Of a stretch of DNA of 64,000 bases, positions 1 through 7,135 are shown one piece after another. The position numbers were made by a program, and so were the translations under genes. The DNA comes from Nocardioidaceae bacterium (GTDB lineage: Bacteria; Actinomycetota; Actinomycetes; Propionibacteriales; Nocardioidaceae). The number at the start of each line of letters is the position of its first letter. Position 1 is the stretch's first letter. Where the stretch lies: positions 1,175,416-1,239,415 of the forward strand of contig JAGIBL010000001.1 in NCBI GenBank assembly GCA_017744365.1, read 5' to 3'. The notes under the pieces were generated by a model. The model worked only from the letters and a program-made list of their open reading frames with translations, made no database searches and was not told where the DNA came from.

Positions 1-1
1 G

Positions 2-778
2 CCGCCGCGGGACGGGAGCAAGGGCCCGCGCCGCGCGCCCGACGGGGACGGCCGGATCGACGAGCTGCGCCGGGCGCTGCGCGCGCACCCCTGCCACCAG
101 TGCCCGGACCGCGAGGACCACGCCCGCTGGGCCGAGCGCTGGTTCAAGCTGGACCGGGACGCGCGCACGCTGCGGCGCCGGATCGAGCAGCGCACGAACA
201 CGATCGCCCGGCAGTTCGACCGGGTGACCGAGGTGCTCACCGAGCTGGCGTACCTCGACGGCGACACAGTGACCCCGCGCGGGCAGAAGCTGATGCGGAT
301 CTACAACGAGATGGACCTGGTGACCGCGGAGGCGCTGCGGGCCGGGATGTGGGACGACCTGACCCCGAGCCAGCTCGCCTCGGTGCTCTCCGCGCTGGTC
401 TTCGAGTCGCGCAAGGCTGACGACGCCGCCTCGCCACGCATCCCGGGCGGTCCGGTCCGCGACGTGCTCAAGGAGATGACCTCGCTCTGGGCCGACCTGG
501 ATGCCCTGGAGAAGGAGCACAAGCTCGACCAGCTGCGCGAGCCGGACTTCGGGTTCTGCTGGGCGGCCTACCGGTGGGCCGAGGGCGACGACCTGGACGA
601 GGTGCTCGAGGCGACCGACCTGGTCGCCGGGGACTTCGTACGGTGGATGAAGCAGCTGCTCGACCTGGCCGGCCAGATCGCCGACGCCGCGGGGGAGGGC
701 CCGGTCCGCGAGAACGCCCGCGAGGCCGTCAAGCTGCTGCGCCGCGGGGTGGTCGCGTACTCGTCGGTGACGGACTGA
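2..778 (+). CDS. C-terminal part of a DEAD/DEAH-box (Ski2/Mtr4-like) RNA helicase
   Basis: The frame is open from the window edge and gives the last 258 residues of a larger protein; the ATPase core lies upstream, outside the window. What remains looks like the DSHCT domain of Ski2/Mtr4-type helicases: a HPCHQCPDRE segment, a long Arg-rich helix, a VTPRGQKLMRIYNE winged-helix-like motif, and a helical bundle ending just before the TGA. Actinobacterial members (HelY-like) are about 900 residues and act in RNA metabolism. The stop lies directly against the stop of the convergent Lrp gene, with no spacer. The family call is firm; the exact RNA substrate cannot be inferred. Confidence 0.9.
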   Translation, partial: PPRDGSKGPRRAPDGDGRIDELRRALRAHPCHQCPDREDHARWAERWFKLDRDARTLRRRIEQRTNTIARQFDRVTEVLTELAYLDGDTVTPRGQKLMRIYNEMDLVTAEALRAGMWDDLTPSQLASVLSALVFESRKADDAASPRIPGGPVRDVLKEMTSLWADLDALEKEHKLDQLREPDFGFCWAAYRWAEGDDLDEVLEATDLVAGDFVRWMKQLLDLAGQIADAAGEGPVRENAREAVKLLRRGVVAYSSVTD

Positions 779-1216
779 CTAGCTGATCGGGCGGTTCTCG
801 TACGGCGTGCTGAGCACGATGGTGGTCCGGGTGGAGACGTTGGCCGCCGTGCGGATCCGGGCCAGCAGCTCCTCGAGATCGGCCGGGGTGGCGACCCGGA
901 TCTTGAGGATGTACGACTCGTCGCCGGCCACCGACCAGCAGCTCTCGATCTCCTCGATCTCCGAGAGCCGCTCGGGGTAGTCGTCGGGGGAGGCCGGGTC
1001 GAACGGCGTGATCGAGATGAACGCCGTCAGCGGCCGCCCCGCCTTCGCGTGGTCGATCGAGGCGCCGTACCCGGTGATGAGCCCGCGCTCCTCCAGCCGC
1101 TTCACGCGCTGGTGCACCGCCGAGGTCGACAGCCCGGTCGCCTTCCCGAGATCGGTGTAGGACATCCGGCCGTCCTCGGTCAGCAGCCGCAGGATCTGGC
1201 GGTCGATCTTCTCCAC
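779..1216 (-). CDS. Lrp/AsnC family transcriptional regulator
   Basis: A 145-residue protein with an N-terminal winged HTH (about residues 3-60, including LSTSAVHQRVKRLEERGLI) followed by a RAM/AsnC ligand-binding domain (about 65-140, with SVAGDESYILKIRV). This is the usual size and order for the family, which forms octamers that respond to amino acids. The GTG at 1216 is chosen because family members start two or three residues before the IDRQIL helix; extending upstream adds about 50 residues of poor composition. It is monocistronic and convergent with the helicase. A link to the nearby lysine genes is possible but not shown by the sequence. Confidence 0.92.
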   Translation of the reverse strand: MEKIDRQILRLLTEDGRMSYTDLGKATGLSTSAVHQRVKRLEERGLITGYGASIDHAKAGRPLTAFISITPFDPASPDDYPERLSEIEEIESCWSVAGDESYILKIRVATPADLEELLARIRTAANVSTRTTIVLSTPYENRPIS

Positions 1217-1385
1217 GGCGCTGAGCGTACTGTCTGGACCGGTCCCGGGTCGCCGGTGAATCTCGCGAAACTTCGCGCGAACCGAGCCGGCAGACGATTT
1301 CGGACAATGACCCCGCTTGTAACTTTCCTTGCCAGTAACAAGGTGGCTGTGGTGAACTCCGCGCACGGGGTGTCATGGGAAGCAG

Positions 1386-1625
1386 GTGCGGGATGTCGTC
1401 TCATCGCGGTGTTCGTGCGCGTTTGGGCGGGGTCTTGGCTCTGTGTCTGCGGACGGGCTCCCACTCAAGCGTGTCGATGTGGTGGGTCGGGCGCATGGAG
1501 GCGTCGAAACACCTCACGTTGTTGAATACGAGCAGCACGTTAACCCGGCCACGGGTGAGGCCTTCGTGCGGCCCGGATCGAATGTTAGACCCGCAACCCC
1601 GGAGGAGCTGAGGGGCCTTGAGTGA
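1386..1625 (+). pseudogene. C-terminal remnant of a polymorphic toxin (toxin-24-like domain)
   Basis: A 79-codon open frame whose last 50 or so residues look like the end of bacterial polymorphic toxins of the type 24 group: LKRVDVVGRAHGGVETPHV, an EYEQHVNP...GEAFVRPG segment, and VRPATPEEL. The delivery region and pre-toxin part are missing; before about residue 22 the sequence is Cys/Ser-rich and unlike a toxin. Codon use (GTT, CTT, ACA, CAT, GAA) is far less GC3-biased than the neighbours, which suggests transfer. The stop overlaps the start of the next gene by 8 nt, the usual toxin-immunity arrangement. It is probably a stranded toxin cassette; the family name is by recall of the motif and not confirmed. 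Confidence 0.55.
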
Positions 1626-2073
1626 CTTCGACTCGGCGGAACTTCCATCGCTACGTTCCTGGGCTGCACGATATGTTCCACAACCAGATGCTTCGGCCTA
1701 TCTCGCCCACCACCTATCGGTGACGAACGCGACGTTGTTCGCCGAATTGCTTGCTCCAGATCTAGTTCTTGTTCGTGGATGTGTTCTTCTAAGGTCGCGC
1801 TACGTTCCCGAGAACTTCGACACATGGTGGTCGCATTGCGAGGGAGTTGCGGCCTCAATCGAGGCATCGATCAACCGTTTGCACCTCTGGGACCTGTTCG
1901 AGCCCTCTGATGATGTGGAGAGGCGTGCTCTCGACGCCATTGCGAATCGCCTGGCTCGGTCCTGGCTTGCCCACGCCAACCTTGCCTTCCCTGATCGCAA
2001 ATTCGTGACGGCTGTGACCGACGAATACGGGCCGACGGTCGTTCTCCATTCGGACGTGCCAGAACTTCGTTGA
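1618..2073 (+). CDS. Hypothetical protein, probable immunity protein of the toxin remnant
   Basis: A 151-residue acidic, Trp-rich, probably cytoplasmic protein with no motif I recognise and no signal peptide or membrane segment. A TTG start at 1618 is preceded by GGAGG at 1601-1605 and GAGGGG at 1610-1615, and it overlaps the end of the toxin-like frame by 8 nt. Base composition is visibly lower in G+C than the flanking genes (many GTT, CTT, CGA, TAT and CCA codons), matching the toxin remnant and suggesting both arrived together. Position directly behind a toxin C-terminus is the main reason for the immunity call. The gene itself seems real; the function is inference. Confidence 0.6.
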   Translation: MSDFDSAELPSLRSWAARYVPQPDASAYLAHHLSVTNATLFAELLAPDLVLVRGCVLLRSRYVPENFDTWWSHCEGVAASIEASINRLHLWDLFEPSDDVERRALDAIANRLARSWLAHANLAFPDRKFVTAVTDEYGPTVVLHSDVPELR

Positions 2074-2174
2074 GCGTAGGACTTGGGCGGTCTGACCCAC
2101 CACGATAGGTCCGTTGTCGACAGCCACTTCTAGGCAAGGCGGTGTCGCCTTGCCCCATGCGCAAGGCTGTCCCC

Positions 2175-3014
2175 ATGACCACCCCACGCACCGCACTCCT
2201 CGGGACCGGCATCATCGGCAGCGGGATGGCCCGCAACATCACGAAGGCTGGAATCCCGCTGACCGTCTGGAACCGCACCCGAGCGAAGGCCGAGGGGCTG
2301 GGCGGGGAGGTCGCGGACAGCCCGGCTGACGCCGTACGCGATGCCGAGGTGGTCATCACCGTGCTCTCCGACGGACCCACCGTGGCCGAGGTGGTCCGGG
2401 AGGCGGCGCCGAAAGCGGGCACGGTCTGGCTGCAGTCGGCGACGGTCGGGATCGAGGCCTGCGACGAGCTCGCGGCCCTGGCGGCCGAGCTCGGCCTGGT
2501 CTACGTGGACGCGCCCGTCCTGGGCACCAAGGGGCCGGCGGAGGCCGGGCAGCTGACGGTCCTCGCCTCAGGCCCCGAGGCTGCGCCGGAGATCCTGTCA
2601 CCCATCCTGGACGCCGTGGGCGCGAAGACGATGTGGCTGGGTGAGGCCGGCGCCGGGTCCCGGCTCAAGCTGGTCATGAACGCCTGGGTGCTCACCATCG
2701 TCGAAGGCGTCGCGGAGTCGCTCGCTCTGGCCAAGGCGCTGGGTCTCGACCCGCAGCTGTTCCTCGACACGGTCAAGGGTGGTGCGATGGACGCGCCGTA
2801 CGTGCAGCTGAAGGGTGGCGCGATGCTCGCGGGGAACCTCGACGCGCAGTTCCCGCTCTGGGGTGCGGCCAAGGATGCCCGGCTGATCGAGGAGGCCGGG
2901 ACGAACGCCGGGGTGGACCTGGCCCTCGCCCGGGCGCTGGTCGCGCACTTCGAGCGCGCGGAGGCAGCCGGTCACGGCGACCTCGACATGGCCGCGACCT
3001 ACCTGGCGCACTAG
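2175..3014 (+). CDS. NAD(P)-dependent beta-hydroxyacid dehydrogenase family oxidoreductase
   Basis: A 279-residue protein of the 3-hydroxyisobutyrate/6-phosphogluconate dehydrogenase superfamily. The N-terminal Rossmann motif is GTGIIG (residues 10-15); the second domain carries the catalytic-lysine segment GSRLKLVMN with K165. Length is normal for the family. ATG 2175 is preferred over an in-frame start at 2142, because the Rossmann strand should begin within ten residues of the N-terminus. The substrate cannot be predicted: family members act on 3-hydroxyisobutyrate, tartronate semialdehyde or imines. Its stop and the stop of the convergent DinB-like gene come from the same palindromic CTAG (3011-3014). 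Confidence 0.9.
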   Translation: MTTPRTALLGTGIIGSGMARNITKAGIPLTVWNRTRAKAEGLGGEVADSPADAVRDAEVVITVLSDGPTVAEVVREAAPKAGTVWLQSATVGIEACDELAALAAELGLVYVDAPVLGTKGPAEAGQLTVLASGPEAAPEILSPILDAVGAKTMWLGEAGAGSRLKLVMNAWVLTIVEGVAESLALAKALGLDPQLFLDTVKGGAMDAPYVQLKGGAMLAGNLDAQFPLWGAAKDARLIEEAGTNAGVDLALARALVAHFERAEAAGHGDLDMAATYLAH

Positions 3015-3556
3015 GAAGGCCAGGGCGGATCCTCGCCGGTCCTGCCGTCGACGGCTTCGCGCAGGAGGTCCGCGTGGCCGGTGTGCCGGCCGTACTCCTC
3101 GACCAGGTCCATCACCAGCCGGCGGATGTTGACCGGGCTGCCGTCGGGCAGCGTGACCGCCGAGTCAGCGTCCAGGCCGCCCCGGGCGGCGATCTCCTCG
3201 ACCGCGGCCCGCGACCGCGCCGCGGCGCCGTCGTACAGGTCGTAGAGGAGCTCCGGCGCGTGCTCGGCCGCCCACTCCCAGCCGTCCGGCTGCGCCTCCC
3301 AGTCCAGGTCCACCCACGGCTGCGGCATCGGCCTCCCTAGGATCCGCACCTGCACGTACCAGTCGTCGATCAGCGCGAGGTGCTGGAGCAGGCCGCCGAG
3401 CGTCATCGCCGACGATGCCGTCGTGGCGCGCAGGCCGGCTTCGTCCAGGTCGGCCGCCTTCCAGCGGAAGGTGACCCGCAGCCGGTCCAGCGCGGCGAAG
3501 ACCGCCTCGTGCTCGTCGCCGTGGAACGGAGGCTCCCAGGGAGGCATCTGGCTCAT
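3011..3556 (-). CDS. DinB/DUF664 family protein (first of two paralogues)
   Basis: A 181-residue helical-bundle protein of the DinB-like superfamily. It has the DUF664-type landmarks: MTLGGLLQHLALIDDWY, PWVDLDW, and an EEYGRHTGHADLLRE motif near the end. Conserved His residues in these motifs usually bind a divalent metal; members include mycothiol- or bacillithiol-dependent transferases, but the activity of most is unknown. ATG 3556 is chosen because the upstream extension to 3613 has no conserved content. A clear paralogue lies at 11141-11668. The gene is divergent from the exonuclease gene with only 25 bp between starts. Confidence 0.88.
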   Translation of the reverse strand: MSQMPPWEPPFHGDEHEAVFAALDRLRVTFRWKAADLDEAGLRATTASSAMTLGGLLQHLALIDDWYVQVRILGRPMPQPWVDLDWEAQPDGWEWAAEHAPELLYDLYDGAAARSRAAVEEIAARGGLDADSAVTLPDGSPVNIRRLVMDLVEEYGRHTGHADLLREAVDGRTGEDPPWPS

Positions 3557-3581
3557 GGGTCCCGACCGTAGCCCTAAGGTG

Positions 3582-4511
3582 ATGCGCGTGACCTCCCTGA
3601 TGCTGCTGGACACCGCCTCGCTGTACTTCCGGGCGTACTACGGCGTGCCCGACTCGATCAAGGCCCCCGACGGGACGCCGGTCAACGCGGTCCGCGGGCT
3701 GCTGGAGTTCATCAGCCGGCTCGTCGAGGAGTACAAGCCGACCCACCTGGCGTGCTGCTGGGACAACGACTGGCGGCCGAACTGGCGGGTCGAGCTGATC
3801 CCGTCCTACAAGGCCCACCGCGTCGAGTACGTCGTCCCGGGCGGCTCGGACGTCGAGCAGGTGCCGGACCCGCTGGAGGCGCAGATCCCGGTCATCATCG
3901 CCGTGCTGGACGCCTTCGGGATCACCATCGTGGGCAAGGACGGCTACGAGGCCGACGACGTGATCGGCACGCTGGCCACCGGCGCCGGCATGCCGGTCGA
4001 GATCGTCACCGGTGACCGCGACCTGTTCCAGCTCGTCGACGACGAGGCCCAGGTCCGGGTGCTCTACACCGCCCGCGGCGTCGGGCGGCACGAGCGGGTC
4101 ACCGAGAAGATCGTCCAGGAGAAGTACGGCGTCCGCGCCGACCAGTACGCCGACTTCGCGACCCTGCGCGGGGACTCCTCCGACGGGCTACCGGGCGTCG
4201 CCGGCGTGGGGGAGAAGACCGCGGCCGGCCTGCTCAGCCGCTTCGACCACGTCGACGACCTCATCGCCGCAGCGAACGACCCCGACTCGGATCTGGCCCC
4301 GGGCCCGCGCAAGAAGATCCTCGACGCGGCCGACTACCTCGCCGTCGCGCCGCAGGTCGTCGCCGTCGCCCGCGACATCGACCTGGGCGGCCCGGACCTG
4401 ACCCTGCCGCTCACGCCGAAGGATCCCGAAGAGCTGATGGCGCTGGCCACCCGCTGGGGTCTGGACAGCCCGATCGCGCGGCTCGTCCAGACTCTGACAG
4501 ACCTCCGCTGA
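3582..4511 (+). CDS. 5'-3' exonuclease (PolI N-domain-like / FEN superfamily)
   Basis: A 309-residue stand-alone protein similar to the N-terminal 5' nuclease domain of DNA polymerase I. Metal-binding acidic residues are visible: D10 in LLDTAS, D125-D126 in GYEADDVIG, and D145/D147 in VTGDRDLFQ. These are followed by a helix-hairpin-helix (LPGVAGVGEKTAAGLL) that binds DNA. No polymerase domain follows, as is common for the second actinobacterial copy. ATG 3582 gives the normal start a few residues before the first beta-strand; an in-frame GTG at 3588 is an alternative. It probably acts in flap or RNA-primer removal. It ends 13 bp from the convergent kamA stop. Confidence 0.92.
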   Translation: MRVTSLMLLDTASLYFRAYYGVPDSIKAPDGTPVNAVRGLLEFISRLVEEYKPTHLACCWDNDWRPNWRVELIPSYKAHRVEYVVPGGSDVEQVPDPLEAQIPVIIAVLDAFGITIVGKDGYEADDVIGTLATGAGMPVEIVTGDRDLFQLVDDEAQVRVLYTARGVGRHERVTEKIVQEKYGVRADQYADFATLRGDSSDGLPGVAGVGEKTAAGLLSRFDHVDDLIAAANDPDSDLAPGPRKKILDAADYLAVAPQVVAVARDIDLGGPDLTLPLTPKDPEELMALATRWGLDSPIARLVQTLTDLR

Positions 4512-4524
4512 CGGACCTTCGGGC

Positions 4525-5979
4525 TCAGTAGGCCTGCAACGCCGCCGTACGCCTCGAGGCTTCGGCGATCTCAGCCGCCTTGAGCGCCGACTCGTCGAGG
4601 TCGGCGTGATGGGCCCACCAGGACTGACCCTCCACGGGCAGCGTGTGGATCGGGTCGTAGTACTGGTACATCCGCTTGAGCGCGTCCGTGTCCTCGGCCT
4701 CGATCGAGGTCCGGTAGTTCTTCGTCCAGAAGGAGATGCCCTTCTCCTGGTCGTAGTCGGCCAACTGGTGCACCCAGCGCTTCCCGACGAACGGCACGTC
4801 GCAGACGATCCGCGGGGTCGCGAAGCCGGGCAGGTAGCCCATGATGTGGTGCTGCAGCCGCTGCGCGTCGGCGACCGAGATCCGCCAGTGCTCGGCGAAC
4901 GGGATCATGTCGCACATGTAGAAGTAGTACGGCATGATCTGCGCGCCGTCGAGCAGCGTGAAGCACAGGTCCAGCAGTGCGTGCGGGTCGGCGTTGACGC
5001 CGTTGAGGATGACGCCCTGGTTGCGCACGTCGCGCACGCCGACCTCGAGCATCGCCTTGGCCGCCTCGGCCACCAGGGGGGTCACCGAGTTCGCGTGGTT
5101 GACATGGGTGTGGATCGCCAGCGAGACGCCCCGGGCCCGGGCCACCTTGGCCACCCGCTCGACGCCGGCCTTCACGTCGTCCTGGAGCCAGTGCTGCGGC
5201 AGGCCCATCAGCGCCTTGGTGGCCAGCCGGATGTCGCGGATGTTCTCGATCTCCAGCAGCGCCATCAGGAACGCCTCGAGCCGCGCGATCGGCATGTTCG
5301 CCACGTCGCCACCCGAGACCACCACGTCGCGCACCTGCGGCGTCGTGCGCAGGTAGTCGAGCATCGACTCCAGCCGGGTGTCCGGCTTGCCGACGAACTT
5401 CAGCTTGTCGACCTGCGGCGTCGAGTTTCCGACGAGATCCATCCGGGTGCAGTGGCCGCAGTACTGCGGGCAGGTCGGCAGCAGCTCGGCAAGCACCTTG
5501 GTCGGGTAGCGGTGGGTCAGCCCCTCGGCCACCCACATGTCGTGCTCGTGCAGCGAGTCGCGAGTGGCGTGCGGGTGCGAGGGCCAGTCCGTACGACGGT
5601 CGCTGAAGACCGGCAGCATGTAGACCCGCACCGGGTCCGCGTAGAGAGCGTCGGTCAGCGAGCCGGATCCGCCGATCGGCGCGGTGGGCACCATCGTGTT
5701 CATCATCTGCGGCGGCACCAGCATCGACATGGTGGCCCGCTCGGCCTGGTCGCGCTCCAGGTCGGCGTAGAACCGCTCGTCGACCAGGTCACCGAGGAGC
5801 TCGCGCAGCTGCTTGACGTTCTTCACGCAGTGCGAGCGCTGCCACTGGGCGCTGCGCCACTCGTCCTCGGTGACGTCGGCCCAGCCCGGGAAGCGACGCC
5901 AGTCCGGCTCGACCAGCTCGACCCGGCGGTAGGGGTACGGCTGACTCGTCTCCAGGCCGATGGACGTCTCGATGCTCAT
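4525..5979 (-). CDS. kamA: Lysine 2,3-aminomutase family radical SAM enzyme
   Basis: A 484-residue radical SAM, PLP-dependent aminomutase predicted to convert L-lysine to L-beta-lysine. The [4Fe-4S] motif is C170-x3-C174-x2-C177, followed by the VVSGGDV motif of radical SAM barrels and PYYFYMCD, the counterpart of the LAM PYY-CD segment. The PLP-binding lysine is probably K400 in DVPFVGKRW; clostridial enzymes have a PGGGGK loop there, so this is a divergent branch. ATG 5979 sits behind a strong GGAGGAAG at 5988-5981. It is transcribed away from kdd-kamD-kamE-kal, whose products continue the pathway, and this context supports lysine as the substrate. Confidence 0.85.
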   Translation of the reverse strand: MSIETSIGLETSQPYPYRRVELVEPDWRRFPGWADVTEDEWRSAQWQRSHCVKNVKQLRELLGDLVDERFYADLERDQAERATMSMLVPPQMMNTMVPTAPIGGSGSLTDALYADPVRVYMLPVFSDRRTDWPSHPHATRDSLHEHDMWVAEGLTHRYPTKVLAELLPTCPQYCGHCTRMDLVGNSTPQVDKLKFVGKPDTRLESMLDYLRTTPQVRDVVVSGGDVANMPIARLEAFLMALLEIENIRDIRLATKALMGLPQHWLQDDVKAGVERVAKVARARGVSLAIHTHVNHANSVTPLVAEAAKAMLEVGVRDVRNQGVILNGVNADPHALLDLCFTLLDGAQIMPYYFYMCDMIPFAEHWRISVADAQRLQHHIMGYLPGFATPRIVCDVPFVGKRWVHQLADYDQEKGISFWTKNYRTSIEAEDTDALKRMYQYYDPIHTLPVEGQSWWAHHADLDESALKAAEIAEASRRTAALQAY

Positions 5980-6053
5980 GCTTCCTCCAGTTGTGTGGCG
6001 CGCCTCACTGGTGCCAGAGTAGGAGCAATTGTTCTTGCAACGCCACTTCGACA

Positions 6054-6075
6054 CCGGAAAATCTTCTGTTTCCGG
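6054..6075. promoter_or_regulatory. Inverted repeat between kamA and kdd, candidate operator
   Basis: CCGGAAA (6054-6060) and TTTCCGG (6069-6075) form perfect 7-bp arms around an 8-bp spacer. They lie in the 118-bp gap between the divergent kamA and kdd starts, where a regulator could control both arms of the lysine pathway. A smaller GCAA/TTGC pair lies at about 6025-6041. This part of the gap is noticeably AT-richer than its surroundings, as expected for promoters. No regulator gene adjoins the cluster; the Lrp/AsnC protein at 779-1216 is the nearest candidate, by inference only. Confidence 0.5.
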
Positions 6076-6097
6076 GGTATCGAACGAGAGGATCACC

Positions 6098-7135
6098 GTG
6101 GAAAGCGTCATGGTTCAGAGCGATCCGGTCGGCACCCACCGGGTGCTGGAGCCCGCGGGCGCGCTGCCCCAGGCGGCGCAGCGGCTCGACGTACGACGCG
6201 AGCTGTGGCCCGACGAGGTCCGGGTGCGCGTCGAGCGGCTCAACCTCGACGCGGCCTCGTTCCGTCAGCTCGCCGAGAAGCACGCCGGTGACGGCGACGC
6301 GGTCCGTGCCGAGGTACTCGACATCGTCGCCACCCGCGGCAAGATGCAGAACCCGGTCACCGGCTCCGGCGGGATGCTGATCGGGACCGTCGAGGAGGCC
6401 GGGCCGGACTCGCCGCTCGGCCTGAAGCAGGGGGACCGGGTCGCCACCCTGGTCAGCCTGACCCTGACCCCGCTGGTGATCGAGGACGGGCTGGTCCGCT
6501 GGGACGGGCGTTCCGAGCAGGTCCCCGCCGAGGGCTACGCGATTCTCTTCGGCCGATCCATCGCCGCGACGCTGCCCGCCGACCTCGACGACGAGATCGC
6601 GCTCAGCGTGATGGACGTCTGCGGCGCCCCGGCGCTGACGTCGCGGGTCGTCGCCCAGTACGAGGACCCGACTGTCGCGGTGATCGGCGCGGCCGGCAAG
6701 TCCGGCTCCCTGTCGCTGGCCGCGGCCGCGCACGCCGGCGCCGCCCGGACCATCGGCGTGGTCCCGCACGAGCGCGAGGCCGCGCTGCTGCACGAGGCCG
6801 GCCTGGCCGACCAGGTCGTCATCGCCGACGCCCGCGACCCGCTCGCGCTGCGCGACGCGGTCACCACGGCTGGGGGACCGGCCGACGTGACCGTGGTCTG
6901 CGTGGACGTCCCGGGCTGCGAGGGCGGCGCGATCCTGGCCACCGCCGAGCGGGGAACCGTGATCTTCTTCTCGATGGCGACCTCGTTCTCCGCCGCCGCG
7001 CTCGGCGCCGAAGGCGTGGCCGCGGACGTGACCATGCTGGTCGGCAACGGCTACGTGCCCGGGCACGCGTCGTACGCGCTGGACCGGTACCGCGACTCCG
7101 CCGGGGTCCGGACGATCTTCGAGAGTCGTCGATGA
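6098..7135 (+). CDS. kdd: L-erythro-3,5-diaminohexanoate dehydrogenase
   Basis: A 345-residue oxidoreductase that oxidatively deaminates 3,5-diaminohexanoate to 5-amino-3-oxohexanoate with NAD(P)+. Features are an N-terminal GroES-like part with the GKMQNPVTGSGGMLIG segment typical of Kdd, and a Rossmann part with VAVIGAAGKSGSLSL (nucleotide-binding loop). GTG 6098 has GAGAGGA 5 nt upstream and is chosen; ATG 6110 would remove four residues and lacks a good site. It is the first gene of a tight operon and overlaps kamD by 4 nt (ATGA). The assignment rests on both the motif and the unbroken kamD-kamE-kal context. Confidence 0.88.
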   Translation: MESVMVQSDPVGTHRVLEPAGALPQAAQRLDVRRELWPDEVRVRVERLNLDAASFRQLAEKHAGDGDAVRAEVLDIVATRGKMQNPVTGSGGMLIGTVEEAGPDSPLGLKQGDRVATLVSLTLTPLVIEDGLVRWDGRSEQVPAEGYAILFGRSIAATLPADLDDEIALSVMDVCGAPALTSRVVAQYEDPTVAVIGAAGKSGSLSLAAAAHAGAARTIGVVPHEREAALLHEAGLADQVVIADARDPLALRDAVTTAGGPADVTVVCVDVPGCEGGAILATAERGTVIFFSMATSFSAAALGAEGVAADVTMLVGNGYVPGHASYALDRYRDSAGVRTIFESRR

